From Nematostella vectensis (Eukaryota > Cnidaria > Anthozoa > Actiniaria > Edwardsiidae), in NCBI RefSeq assembly GCF_932526225.1, contig NC_064047.1:1178001-1242000 (forward strand): a stretch of 64,000 nucleotides of DNA. Direction: 5' to 3'. This document shows positions 18,801 to 30,336 of this stretch, in pieces (the stretch's first letter is position 1; every line of letters begins with the position of its first letter). A program made the position numbers and the translations under genes. The notes under the pieces are model-generated. The model worked only from the letters and a program-made list of their open reading frames with translations, was not told the origin of the DNA and made no database searches.

Positions 18801-20152
18801 CAAAATAAAATCGCTTGGTGTCAGCTTGACCTACCTAGTGGTTTTACATGCAAATCCTACACGTGTGAAGAATAATAGTAAAGTAAATAATATAAAACTT
18901 GAGCAATAAATACGTGTTCATAAGCTGAAATCTTACCTTATGACCTTTTAAGAGCTCTATCGCGCAGGTCTTCAGTACTCAAAATTTTTAACTGTGTGTG
19001 CAATCCGAAAAGCTGTCAAAGAAGATATACCCATTTCGTAGTCGAATATAATTATGGTTTGCCAATTCTGCATGAGTTCCTTTATTATCAATCCATCTTC
19101 ATTGAGAATATAATCTGAACATTTTCCCGTCTGGAAACACACAAAGGCAGGAGAGTCCTCACTCAAACACAAGCACGATTCTGGTAACGAGTTTTGCATC
19201 AGCCAATCAAAGACTCGCCAGTGCAGCTGCATTTGAGGACTTTTATTCTTTTCCCAGTTGAGATTTGATGGCTTAGCCCGTAAATCTCGATGCCATAATG
19301 ATAAATGCTACCCATGGAGTAAACTCGAGTTGTCTCCAAGAGACGGGGTAACCGCTGAGAAGTTTTAGAGAGCTAATTCGGTTTGCGGATTTCTTTTGTT
19401 GTTTTTACCTGTACAGAAACATCCGGAAGGTTATATAGTACGTGCCAAAATGTACAAAGAAAGGGACACTTGCAGAGCCGCGTATCAGGGGGTGGGGTAT
19501 GCTGAGGTCTTGTGCCCCCCCTCCCCCCTCCCCCGGGAATATTTTCAAAAATTATAAGGAAAAGACGTGTAGGGGCGTAGCTGGGCCCCCCGATATTTTC
19601 TTAATGTTTCTGTAGTGTGCCCCCCCCCCCCCCCAAATCTTAACTTGCCTGCTACGGCTCTATCTGACTTTCAAAAAAAAAAATCAATTGATAAATAGTA
19701 GTATTATAATTTTAATATTAATAATAGCCAGTAGCGGATTTTTAAGGGGAGGCTTTCGGGAGTTCGCCCCCCCCCCCCCCCACTTTGGGCTAAAAATGCC
19801 TTAAAAGCGTTCCTCTAAGGTGCACCTACCCATCTCATTTGCTGCCCAGAAAATAGAAAAGTTTTTCTTGGGAAAAACCCGTATAGCGCGCATTTGCTGC
19901 GCTAGCGCTAAATACCAAATACAACAACATGTTTTATGGGTTTCAAATTTATAGGCGGATAAGCGTAAACAAAAACAATTCTTGTTTCAAATTTTATGCC
20001 CAAGAGACGGCAGAATCGGAAAAATCCTTCGACACCCCCTAAGGGATAACAGTTGGTCGACATTTATACCTGCTTCACGAAAATAAACAAATCCAGGTTT
20101 GATAAGCTGCTACATACTTGTTCATTCGTCTGTAATAAACATTCACATGACT
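15816..20152. other. Non-coding DNA with short homopolymer repeats
   Basis: No gene is recognised. C-runs near 19503-19535, 19620-19636 and 19768-19784 sit in what look like dispersed repeats. A segment at 19999-20070 (CAGAATCGGAAAAATCCTTC) recurs at 59499-59570. Confidence 0.5.
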
Positions 20153-20154
20153 TT

Positions 20155-20290
20155 AAGGCTACGTTCAAATGTCGTATTACCCATGAGCCTTATTCATGCA
20201 AACGCATGCAAATTAATCGAGTCGATTGCTTCATCTTCATTTGCATCAAGCACTTTGCATTTAGCACTCATGCACTTAGCCTTAGAGATC
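20155..20290. mobile_element. Degenerate foldback element, same family as 12179-12324
   Basis: TAAGGCTACGTTCAAATGTC and the following ATTACCCATGAGCC match the left arm of the 12.2-kb copy. The right arm is rearranged. Confidence 0.55.
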
Positions 20291-20441
20291 ACGATTCAGC
20301 CATTATGCTTCCCATGAATCATTGCGGGTTACGATGAATTATCGACTGCAACCTTACTGTGCAAAAACAATTATGAGTAATAGTTTATCGTTGTTTGTTA
20401 TTCTCGAAGCCATCTGTTTGAGCCCGCGCTAGCTCGAACTA

Positions 20442-21105
20442 AGACCCTGTCCCCACGTATTAGAACCCGTCCCCACGTATCAGTTATCGTTTGAAAACGC
20501 AACCTGTTTGTTCCATTTTCAAAAAGATCCGCGTCCACACGAAGCGTTTTCATTTTGATACGACCCGTCCACACGAAAACGCAGAAACGATACGAAAACG
20601 ATGACAAGTTCTACAGCGCGTGCGTACTCGCGCGCCAAGTGGACTGGACCTGACACGCCATCGTTATCAAAAGGTCCCGTTTTTGTCCGTCCCCACGGCA
20701 CCGAAAGGGTCAGGGGCGGATACAGGGGGGGGGGGGGGGGGGGGGGGGGTGGATCGAGTGGATATCCACCCCCCTTTTGAGTAAAAAAATGAAAAGTCAC
20801 AAGAAAATAAATATCTGAGGGACGGGAGGTACTGTCCATGTGCCTTTGCCTGCTTGAGTTTGCTGAAGCGATAAATTCAGCGTGAAGTATGTAAGATCTG
20901 TCTGACCCACCCAGAACCACTGGATCAGTTATATGCCGTATATCCGGCCATCAGGGTATTGCTTTCAAATTGTTCCACTCTGGAGATCGTTTTCAAATCA
21001 TTCCGTTTTCGGCCATCGTTTTCCTGTTTCCGTGTGGACGATACCCGTATCCGTAACAAAAAGGTTTCATTTTCTAACGAAAACGGAAAGGTGGAGACGG
21101 GGTCT
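20442..21105. mobile_element. Foldback DNA element with a nested insertion
   Basis: The ends are inverted copies (AGACCCTGTCCCCACGTAT and GGTGGAGACGGGGTCT). The body contains repeated CGTTTTC/GAAAACG motifs and CCGTCCACACGAAAACG-like sequence in inverted halves. The halves are separated at about 20710-20930 by foreign sequence that starts with a G-run of about 24 and contains GGATATCCACCCCCC. Confidence 0.65.
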
Positions 21106-21479
21106 GATTGGAATTAACGGGGTTCCATTGTATTAGAAAACAAAAACAAAGAAAACCAATTGTTTAAGTGCTTTTATTATCACACAAATTAGAATCCAGC
21201 TTTCGAAGTTCCTGGAAAGTATGGTATTTCAGACGCCTGAAAAGCGGTACAGAAGGGCTTCTAGTGTCCGACAGTAAAATGTTAAGATACCCTAACCCTG
21301 AAAAAAAAAAAATAAACAATACCAGTTCCATTAATGCATAGTATTCTATAAAGCCCACTTTTATGAACTTTTTATGGGCTTTCCAAAATTTAATGCAGTT
21401 ACGCCAAAATGGGAGGAGAGTTATAATATCTTGCAAATGGGCCATCAATAAACTAATTTGTTAATCATTCAGAAAGTTC
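21106..21479 (-). other. Probable 3' UTR of the protease-ShK gene
   Basis: On the - strand an AATAAA-like signal lies near 21171-21177, about 300 bases after the predicted stop at 21480. No other gene is seen. Confidence 0.4.
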
Positions 21480-24400
21480 CTAATGGCTGCACGTGCCCAG
21501 CCTCAACTGCAAATTAGAGGTTCTTATAAAATCAATATCTTGCTATGTCTCACCTCGAAGTGGGCGCCAGGCCAATGGTTGTTAAGGCTTGCAGGCTTGC
21601 ATGCACCACAAGTCTTCCTGCAGTAGTACCCTTTCAGCATGTGGGCGAAGTAGTCATACTTGCACCAGCCCATCGTCTTCCACTCTTTGCAGTAGAAATG
21701 CGCGTCTTTGCACTCAGTAGCTGGCGTCAGACACACAAAACACACAGGTGCTACATCACTTTCAATGATTGGGAATGCGCAGTCCTACTGGTCATAGGTT
21801 TCATAAGGAAAAAGGATAACATTTGACGGTCCCTCAATAAGAACCCACTGATTTTTTCAGCGGCCAAAGGGGTGTGCGCAAACTGCACAATCTCCTAGTT
21901 ACAAACTTAAAGTCCAGATTCGTAGTTATCAGGCGTTAAGACAGATCAATTTTGCGGAGCTTCTAGTAGCTGACTGCGTGTCGACACACAAAAATTGTGT
22001 TGTGATTATTGGGTTGAAAAATCAGACAAACCTCATAAGAAAGTCCAATATTCGAGTCATCCAAAAACATTAATTTCAGCTAATCCAGATACTTTAATAT
22101 CATATATCGTTCTCCTCCACAAAATCAAACTATTTTGACCCGAAAGAGCTTTGTTTCGTGGCCAGACATGAGTCGTATCTGAGTCGTATGCTGAAAGGGC
22201 CTCTCACCGCCAGGTTCGAATCCTGGCTCAAACTGAGGATTTTTTCCGGGCTCCTGCCTTGATTCGAATTTGTGTCGCAAGTGAGTTGAAGTTATTCTCC
22301 CGTGTTTCCAGTCTTCTCGGATAAGGACACTGAACCGGACGTCCGGTCTCTTCAAGCTGATGCACTACATTAACCTGAACCGAAGGGATGTAAAAGAACA
22401 ACTGGAAACGCAACAAACCCTCTGGCAGTGACCACCCCCAGTGACAGTGCTTACTAACCGAGGGCCATTTGTTAGAAAACTGTATATTCGGTTAAATATG
22501 GCTTCCTAGGGTGCCATAAATGCCTTCGACGCGGCCTTGTTGTATCTGCGCTCTCCTAATCTAGCAACCCATGCCGCAAGGAGATGCCGTCCCCACATGT
22601 TCAGCGCACCTTCGCTAGACTCACGGTCATGCGCACCTTTTAATGACAAGAGCGAATCATTTACAATAGGGGATATGCGCTAAGAGATCACGTGACCTTT
22701 TGGCTGGCAAACTAGCGCGCGCCCAGGCTTTTAGCGGCAAAAAAAAAAAAAAAAACAGCAACAAAAAGCAACTTATTTAGCGGAAATAAAGTCAGAATGT
22801 TTTTTTTTGTCCGAAAGGGCTTTTTTATCGAAATATTTAATTCTTTTCGTCGTTCTCTGGCGTGACGGGGGCAATCATTTCTGTGTTTATTTTGGCTTGA
22901 CTTTCCACCCAGAAGGACACGTGACCTCTTAGCGCAAGTCCCTTATTAAGTACTCACGTCTTTGAAGAGGCTCTGACGTCATCTTGCATTTGATCCAATC
23001 AACAAACGAGCTGATTCTTGTGAATACAGAATACGTGCTTCCTTTACACTCATTGTCGCCCCAGCTCACCGCGCCACGCAGGACCCAGCGACCATCCCCT
23101 CCCATGCACACGAATGGACCACCACTGTCCCCATGACAACCGCTGATAGAACTGTTGCCACCGTTACCGGCGCAGAGCATTGTCACCTTGTCAACCTTAA
23201 TGCGATGTTAAAATGAAGCGGTTGAGTAAACGTTTGGGGGTTCAGGTGTTTTCAATCAGACATACTTGGCTCCAGTATAATAAAATAGTTTTGTAACATG
23301 ACAAAAAACGACTATACGTCAGTATTTTGATTGTAATAACCCCTTCCCCTCTCCGTCCCCCTGCGGACAGAAGGTTAATAAAGGCATATGAACCTTATGC
23401 TCCCACCCCCCCCCCCCCCCCTCTTAAAAATCAAGCACGCTCGTGTTTATAGGTCACTTTAAAAGCTACATGACGCGCGACCAGATTGCACTCTGCAGTC
23501 GAAATGATACCGGACTACCGCTAATGTTTGACTGTTTCATATCAAGAAAATTCAGCTAAAATTGTCGTTTTTGCCAAACGCGGGCATTTCCATATAAGGG
23601 AACTAATATATTCCTTATTTGGAAAAACTGCATGATTCTTGTTATTTTTAAGGTTACCGTACCGCAGGTGCTTCGTAAACTTTATGACTTGTAATCAGAA
23701 GAGAAAACAGTGACTGTGACTATCTTTAGTCAATGGAGAAAGTATCTGAAAAGAAACTAAGAGTCCTCGGAACCAGTCCCTCAAAACGACAACGTTTTCT
23801 TCATATGTTGTTTTCTCTGCCTAGATTTCCCATGGTACCTTTCGGTGTTTGTTGTTCACCCTCTCGCATTCTTCGCTGGAAACCACAGGGATCCTGGCTT
23901 GCTGCAGTAGCCTTGCACCTGCATTGCCATATTCGGTCATGCCCCAACCTAAGGGTTCAACATCATCCTACATAAGGACCCGTGAATAAACTCATAGCTC
24001 GGATACCATGCCTTGTTTAAATAGGCCTACTAAAGCGCTGTATTGAACGAGTCCGTAACTCAAGCCTAGCAAAACTAAAAATGATTTCACTTGGAGCTAG
24101 AAAAAAGTATTCTAGAGACCTAAGACGTAGCACATGGTCACAGGGGGGGTTTCGTAATCTGATCAGGGCTTGGTTTTCAACAAAAAAATGAACCAGGAGA
24201 ACCGCTGCTGGGATGACTCATATTCACTTTTTTGTGAATGTGTAATAGCTACACAAACCAATGCACGCTAAAATGTATACGGTGTGAATAAAGTATGGTA
24301 TGGTATGGTACCATACCATACATAGGTAACCTATGACGTCATACCTGTGACGTAGCACATGGTCCCGGAGGTGACCTGGTCATATAGGCCAGGAAGGCAG

Positions 24401-24976
24401 GCTGGGCTAATGGTGTGGCCAATCGGGGCTGGATTTGCGAGCTTCATGATCGCTATGTCGTAACCATAGCTACCATCCGTCATAAAGCGAGTGTGCATGT
24501 GGATCGCTGTCACTGGTATGGTCAGCGCACCTTCGCTAGACTCACGGTCATGCGCACCTATTCATAGCAAAAGCGAATTATTTACACTATTTCCACTATT
24601 TTACACTAAAGACTATCAATTACTATAAACAAGGAATGGGAAATCAAAGGCAATGATTGATATCTTATTAGTCGAAAGACGTGATCGCACATTAAATTCT
24701 ATAATCATTTCTTAATAATATGTAAAATAAATAGTAATGAAAAGGTTTATATCTTACCAAGCTTGATCTTATAATTCGAAGGCTCAATATTTTGAAAAAC
24801 ACAGTGAGCAGCGGTTACCACCCATTCTGTGTCGATCAAAGTGCCTCCACAGCGGTGGTTCCAGGACTTGTCAACATGAATCAAGATCTGCGCCTGCCAT
24901 GGCCAATCGTGCGGGGCAGCAGTCGTTCCGCCGATGATACGTGACATTGGCTTGATGCCGCACGTTGGAGTGGGGG
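21480..24976 (-). CDS. Secreted chymotrypsin-like serine protease with ShK domain
   Basis: Exons on the - strand: 24758-24976, 24345-24512, 23839-23948, 22958-23195, 21554-21720, 21480-21506. All junctions are AG/GT and the phases agree. Exon 1 begins in mid-codon, so a 5' signal-peptide exon is not found. The activation site is RIIGG, His is in TAAHC, Asp in YDIAIMKL and Ser in GDSGGP. The residue six before that Ser is Ser, with Gly after it, indicating chymotrypsin-like rather than trypsin specificity. Exon 5 is a complete ShK domain with six Cys (ECKD, YC, GWC, YYC, TCGAC) plus a short tail. The last exon adds eight residues and a stop, and lies in repeat-derived sequence. About 15 residues usual between the ...IKL strand and the Asp exon are missing, so a small exon may be lost or unseen. 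Confidence 0.8.
22190..22455 (+). mobile_element. tRNA-derived SINE, copy 1
   Basis: B-box GGTTCGAATCC near 22212, followed by a body shared with 51876-52101 (GTGAGTTGAAGTTATTCTCC; CCAGTCTTCTCGGATAAGGA; CCTCTGGCAGTGACCACCCC). It lies in an intron of the protease gene, opposite to its direction. Confidence 0.75.
22599..22666. repeat. Dispersed repeat pair with 24522-24584
   Basis: TCAGCGCACCTTCGCTAGAC and about 45 further bases occur at both places in the same direction. The second copy directly abuts the Asp exon of the protease gene. Confidence 0.65.
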
Positions 24977-27540
24977 CTGGGAACAAAATCGTGTTCATAG
25001 CCTTATTCGTACCAGATTTCCCTAAAATATACTCGCATTTATACTTCCAAAAAATTAGCCACGGAATTGATTATTTCTGTCGTGGCCCACAAGTGCATTA
25101 TGGGTATCAAACAAATAAGCGAAAATAAAAACAAACCCAGTCCAAAAAGCTGCCGTTCTGCTAATGCTTACATGACTTCCAGAGTCTAAGATCATTTTGG
25201 GTTACCCCCCCCCCCCCAATTAACCATTTCTACTTACGATACATAGATTCTCGAGTCTAACCTTATTTAAAGAAAATAAAAATTGCGTTTTAATCATCTT
25301 AAACTGACATGACCGAAAAACCCTGAACATGCGCACTTCGAAGAGATGGAGAAAGAAGATCGTTTCGTCAAAGAAATAACACATGGAATAGAACTAAAAA
25401 AACTCGGCGTGCGCGTTGCTATGGTAGCTTATAAACAATAATTATTCTTTGTTGTGAAAGTATTTTCAGTTTCAACAGCGCTTCAGTTTATTGTATTCTT
25501 GGATAAACTTGTTCTTAACGAAACTCAAGTGAAACCAAATATGATAATCATTTAAGTTACATCAGAAAACTTAGTCAAATCAAAATAGTTAAGTAAGACT
25601 TAGTACTTAATTGGATTCTAAATTCTGAGTTCTTCCAAACAGATGACTTGTAGTTTCATGTTGGTCTAATTATTATCTTTGTTTGTTTGTTTCATATTTG
25701 ATGGCTACATGGATATTCTCTTCAGATTAGTGATATCCTCAATAGAAAATAGATAGCAGTAATTAGTTTATTATTATTATTAGGCTATTATATTTAAATG
25801 TAATCAATAACATTACTCTGCATAGCAGTTAAAAATAGGTAGGTAGATTCAGACAGTCGTATGGAAGGTAACAGTCAGGGAGGAGGCAGTCAGAAGGGGT
25901 TTTTAAATGGAAATGCAGTGTCTATGAGGAGGAAGAATCCGACATGCTTCACTGAGGGAGGGGTCATGCTACCTGCTATAGTGATGCTATAGTGATGTGC
26001 AAGCTTTAAGATATCTTAGGGGTAAGAATTACTGTTGACTACACCCAAAGTGCTGTCACTTAGGGTTACACTACTAACGTTTACATGTTTCCATTATTTC
26101 TCTGTTGTTTTTTATCTTGCCTTGACATACATCCAGAACATGTTTGATGTACACACACTTTGTGTACATGATATAAATGTTGCATCCAAACATTTCTTGC
26201 TGGCTGATTGCCATGGCTGTAAGAGTCAAATAATAAAGGTATGTAATCCTGTAAAAAATAGCATGTTTGATGTACTCTGAGGTGGATTGTCTCCTTAAAA
26301 AGGTGAGTAAAAAGATGTAAGAGGCTAATTTGATAGAAAAAAAAAACAATCTATTTGTAAGCATCCAATGATTAAATGATTTTTTTTTATGAATGATAGA
26401 CTTTGTTAGGTGATAAAATATTTTTTTAAATAAAATGTTTGATTTTCTATTATCTTTATTGAACTTTTTTTTGTAAATTATCTTATGGCAGCCTAAGACA
26501 GAGTTGGTATACTTTCTACTTATCCCATTATCTTTACAAATGCTAAATGCAGATCTCTTATGATATACAATTACAAATTACAGCAAATAAAAAAAAGACA
26601 TATTTGCATGTTAATTTTGGAATACATTTGATAAATATATTATTTCAAATCATCAGCAACTCTTTTTTTATGAATAAGAACATTGTTATTGTGATGCAGT
26701 GAGGTCTATGATAAACTTGAACACAGTATTTCAATGATGCAAAATCTGGGTTTAGAAAAGTTGTTTGGAAATAAAGCTGTCTACTCACAAGAGTGCATGT
26801 TGGCAGAGCATTTACTGTATTGTGTTCTTACATAAAAAGTGTGATTGATCTGCTTTTGGCATAAAATAAAGTGGCTACCTAATGCAGCTTCATAAGAAAT
26901 GTAAGGAAACTGGAATTGTATATCCCTTAGTATATACTAGAATCAGGGAAGAAATAAACAACATTCGTCTATGGTACTAAAATTAAAATACTTTAATATA
27001 TTGGTAAATTATTCTTTATTGAGGTTTTCAAAATCCCATGCAACAAAATGTTGCAAATGTTCACACATATTTTTTGTATATACTGTACAAAGTGATCTAT
27101 ACTATCTGAAAATAATAGTTATGTAATATTTGAATTCTGAGGCATAATACTGTAATGCTGATATTTTTATATATTTTCTGATATATCCATAACTATTAAT
27201 TCTTGCCAATATTTATTCTGTCACACAACAGTTTTTTTGACATTCATTGCTTAAAGCAATTAAGGATTTAGCAAAAAAGTAAAAATTTATTTGAAAAATA
27301 TTTATATAATCTTACTTCAATTTTAGAAGTGCTCGTGCCTTTTATGGTAATAGAGACCATTTAATAAATACTTTATTCATAAGATAATAAATAATATAAG
27401 ATTATCATATCAATTTATAAATATATATATATATATTTACAATATTTATTGAATTGTTACATATTTTGTAACCTCTATTTCTGAAATAAATCTTGCAATT
27501 TCATACTTCTGCCAGATATTTTCTATTAATATAGATAAAC
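24977..27540. other. AT-rich non-coding DNA
   Basis: No gene is recognised. A C-run lies near 25205-25217. The signal-peptide exon of the protease may lie here, but I could not identify it. Confidence 0.5.
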
Positions 27541-27555
27541 TTAAAGTAGGAGTCC

Positions 27556-28555
27556 CTCACTAGAGTTGTCCCTTGAATATATGTCCCTTGAATAGAGGTG
27601 TCTCTTGTTGGTAGAGGTGTCCCTTGATAGAGGTGTCACTAGAATAGAATGTCCATAAAATAGAGGTGCCCTTTGAATAGAAGTGTTTCTTGAATAGAGA
27701 TGTCCATTGAATAAAGTTGTCCATAAAACAAAAGTGTTCTTTGAATATCATAGAGGTTCTATCTTGAGTTAAGGAGAGATAATTCCGTTGAATAGAGGTA
27801 TTCTTTGAATAGAGGTGTCAATTTCATAGAGGTGTCCCTTGAATAGAGGGTCCCTTGTATAGACAGTGATCCTGAATATAACGAGGATCATGACAACTAT
27901 ACGACAACAGAGACTGCAGAAAAGGACTGAATTCAATATCTATTTTTCGTCAGGAATCTCATCTTACTAAAAATAATGCATTGTCTGCCTGGATAGAGGT
28001 GCCCTTCGAATAGAGGTGTAACTTGAATAGAGATGTTCATTGAATAAAGTTGTCCATAAAACAAAAGTATTCCTTGAGTTAAGGAGAGATATGCCATTGA
28101 ATAGATGTATTCTTTGAATAGAGGTGTCAATTGCATAGAGGTTTACTTTGAATAGAGGTGTCTCTTGAATAGAGGTGTCCCTTGAATAGAGGTGTCCCTT
28201 GTATAGAGGTGTTCCTTGAATAGAGGTTTCCTTTGAATAGAGGTTTCCTTTGAATAGAGGTGTCCCTTGAATAGAGGTGTCCCTTGAATAGAGGTGTCCC
28301 TTGAAAAGAGGTTTCCTTTGAATAGAGGTTTCCCTTGAATAGAGGTGTCCCTTGAATAGAGGTGTCCCTTGAATAGAGGTGTTCCTTGTATAGAGGTGTC
28401 TCTTGAATAGAGGTGTCTCTTGAATAGAGGTGTCCCTTGTATAGGTGTCCCTTGAATAGAGGTGTCCCTTTAATAGAGGTGTCCCTTTAATAGAGGTGTC
28501 ATTTGAATAGAGGTGTTCCTTGAATAGAAGTGTTCCTTGGAAAGAGGTTAGACAA
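27556..28555. repeat. Minisatellite, 18-20 bp unit, about 45 copies
   Basis: The unit is close to TTGAATAGAGGTGTCCC and is most regular from 28140 to 28530. It is interrupted at about 27862-27975 by a piece of other repetitive DNA. Confidence 0.85.
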
Positions 28556-28720
28556 CAGTAAAAACGAGAATGTCAGTTTTTGTGTTGTGGAATTCCACAA
28601 GTGTTCCATTCTCCATAATAAAAAGAAAGAACAACCTGCGATCTGCGTGTATTGTACGCTAGTCTCAGCTCCTTGTTTTCGGAGACAAAAAGGGACACCT
28701 TATGCCCAGTCTTCATTCCT

Positions 28721-28987
28721 TTAAGATGGCGTTTGAAAAATTCCAATCACCTCTTCTGATGTGAAGCCGGACAAAGTAACGCAAAACACCTTAAATAAAC
28801 GGATCGAAAAAAAGTGCAGAACTTCTTCCTTCTTGTCCTTGGAAATAAAGAAAATGGACAAGCAAAACTGCCGAGAGTTTTTGCCAGTCTTCGTTGTCGT
28901 AGGGTTGTCATAATCCTCGTTATATTCAGGATCACTGTCATCAAAGACAAGAGCGAGCACTTCTTCACGGCTGTAGCGAGCCGCCAT
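28721..28987 (-). pseudogene. Fragment of a repeated gene with acidic N-terminus
   Basis: From an ATG at 28987 the frame reads an acidic N-terminus (SREEVLALVFDDSDPEYNED), then continues without recognisable domains. Part of it (28882-28939) recurs inverted inside the minisatellite at 27862-27919, so it is repetitive. The acidic start resembles N-termini of some transposases, but no catalytic domain is present. Confidence 0.35.
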
Positions 28988-29099
28988 TTTGAAAACCCCG
29001 CCAGACTCACGCGCTTATCCGCTGATCAAAAGTACAGGCGAACATTGCCGATTTTAGGAAGTGCTTTCTTCTGCTTTCCCTTGGTCCATTACCGCAATT

Positions 29100-29225
29100 C
29101 CGTGGGGTTGATTTCGGGGACTCCTCGGTATCGTTTCGGGTCTTTGGATCAGTTGGGGTACTTTTGGGGATCATTTCGGGTCCTGGGATCGTTTCGGGTC
29201 CTGGGATCATTTCGGGTCCTGTACA
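29100..29225. repeat. Minisatellite, about 19 bp unit
   Basis: The last three to four units read GATCATTTCGGGTCCTGG; earlier ones are degenerate. Confidence 0.6.
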
Positions 29226-30259
29226 GCACATTTAATTACGTCTTGAAGTAAGCTGTATGTGTCTAAAGCAGGCAGTAGATAATTCTAATCTCGAGCCTCA
29301 CGTGTCCAGGTCTCTTCGTCTAATCGCAAATGCAAACACTAGTAAATACAGCGAAATCAATCCGTCTTGAGATGAGTTTGCACAAAGACTTGATAGAGAT
29401 TGAGACTACGGTAATATATGCAGTAATGAAATCGCGATTCTGGCCTTCAACTGCACAAATAACATGGGTCAAGGGCACCCAACGACGATTTTCGGTCAAA
29501 TATCTGTTCGGAAGCAAGGTCACCTACGGATTTCGGGGTCGGTCTAGAAATGTCTGCTTTTTCCGGAATTTGTATTTCTAGATCACCTATGTTTCCCGGG
29601 AAGAGAGCTGGATCACCTATGTTTTAAACTATGCAGAAGGTATCGCAAAGATTCTTGGATATTTTGCACAAACGCGAGACGACGAAAAAAAAAAAAACAG
29701 TTGCATTTTATGACTGGGCTACCACAGGTATCCCAGTACTAACGTGAGGCCGAAATGCATATACCCAGGATCGGCCTTTTAAGATGGTTTTTTCCTTGAT
29801 CATCCTTGCGATCTCTATAAACTCAGGAACGAAAACCTCAAATTTTAAATGACACCTAAAAATAGTCACATCATTCAATTAAAAAAAGTCGCATTTTATA
29901 TTTTGTCTGATGTTACTCCCTAAGTTCTTAGGGGGATTTCTGCCTTATTTGATGGGAAATGAGGATATTGGAAACGTCAAGTCATGTTTTTCCGTCATGT
30001 CTCATTAACTTTAAGGACTTTGCACGTCGAGAACTCCTTAAAACTTGCAGGAACTCGTGTCTACTACGAGTTTGCTTGCCATTAGAGAAAAAAAACTCAA
30101 GCCTTTTTAAGAATAATTTCACAGACTTGACAGTCTTACCTTTGTCGTTGTTTTTATTTAATAGCTCGAAAATATAACCATCTAAATAAAAACAGAGTTT
30201 GATATTTTATATACCAAATTCAATCAAACAATATCGCATTAGATTTCGCAAATCAGCAG

Positions 30260-30301
30260 AAGGAAATGGATACTTTTTCACACTTGGTACTTTGCTAGGA
30301 T
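30260..30301. repeat. Dispersed repeat, inverted copy of 11648-11690
   Basis: The reverse complement contains TCCTAGCAAAGTACCAAGTG. Confidence 0.6.
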
Positions 30302-30336
30302 GACAAAATGAAGAGGATGTTTGATTGAACACTTAC

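Noticed and set aside
18972..19232. 86-codon - strand open frame
   Set aside because: No signal peptide, domain, splice context or similarity is seen; its length is within chance for AT-rich DNA.
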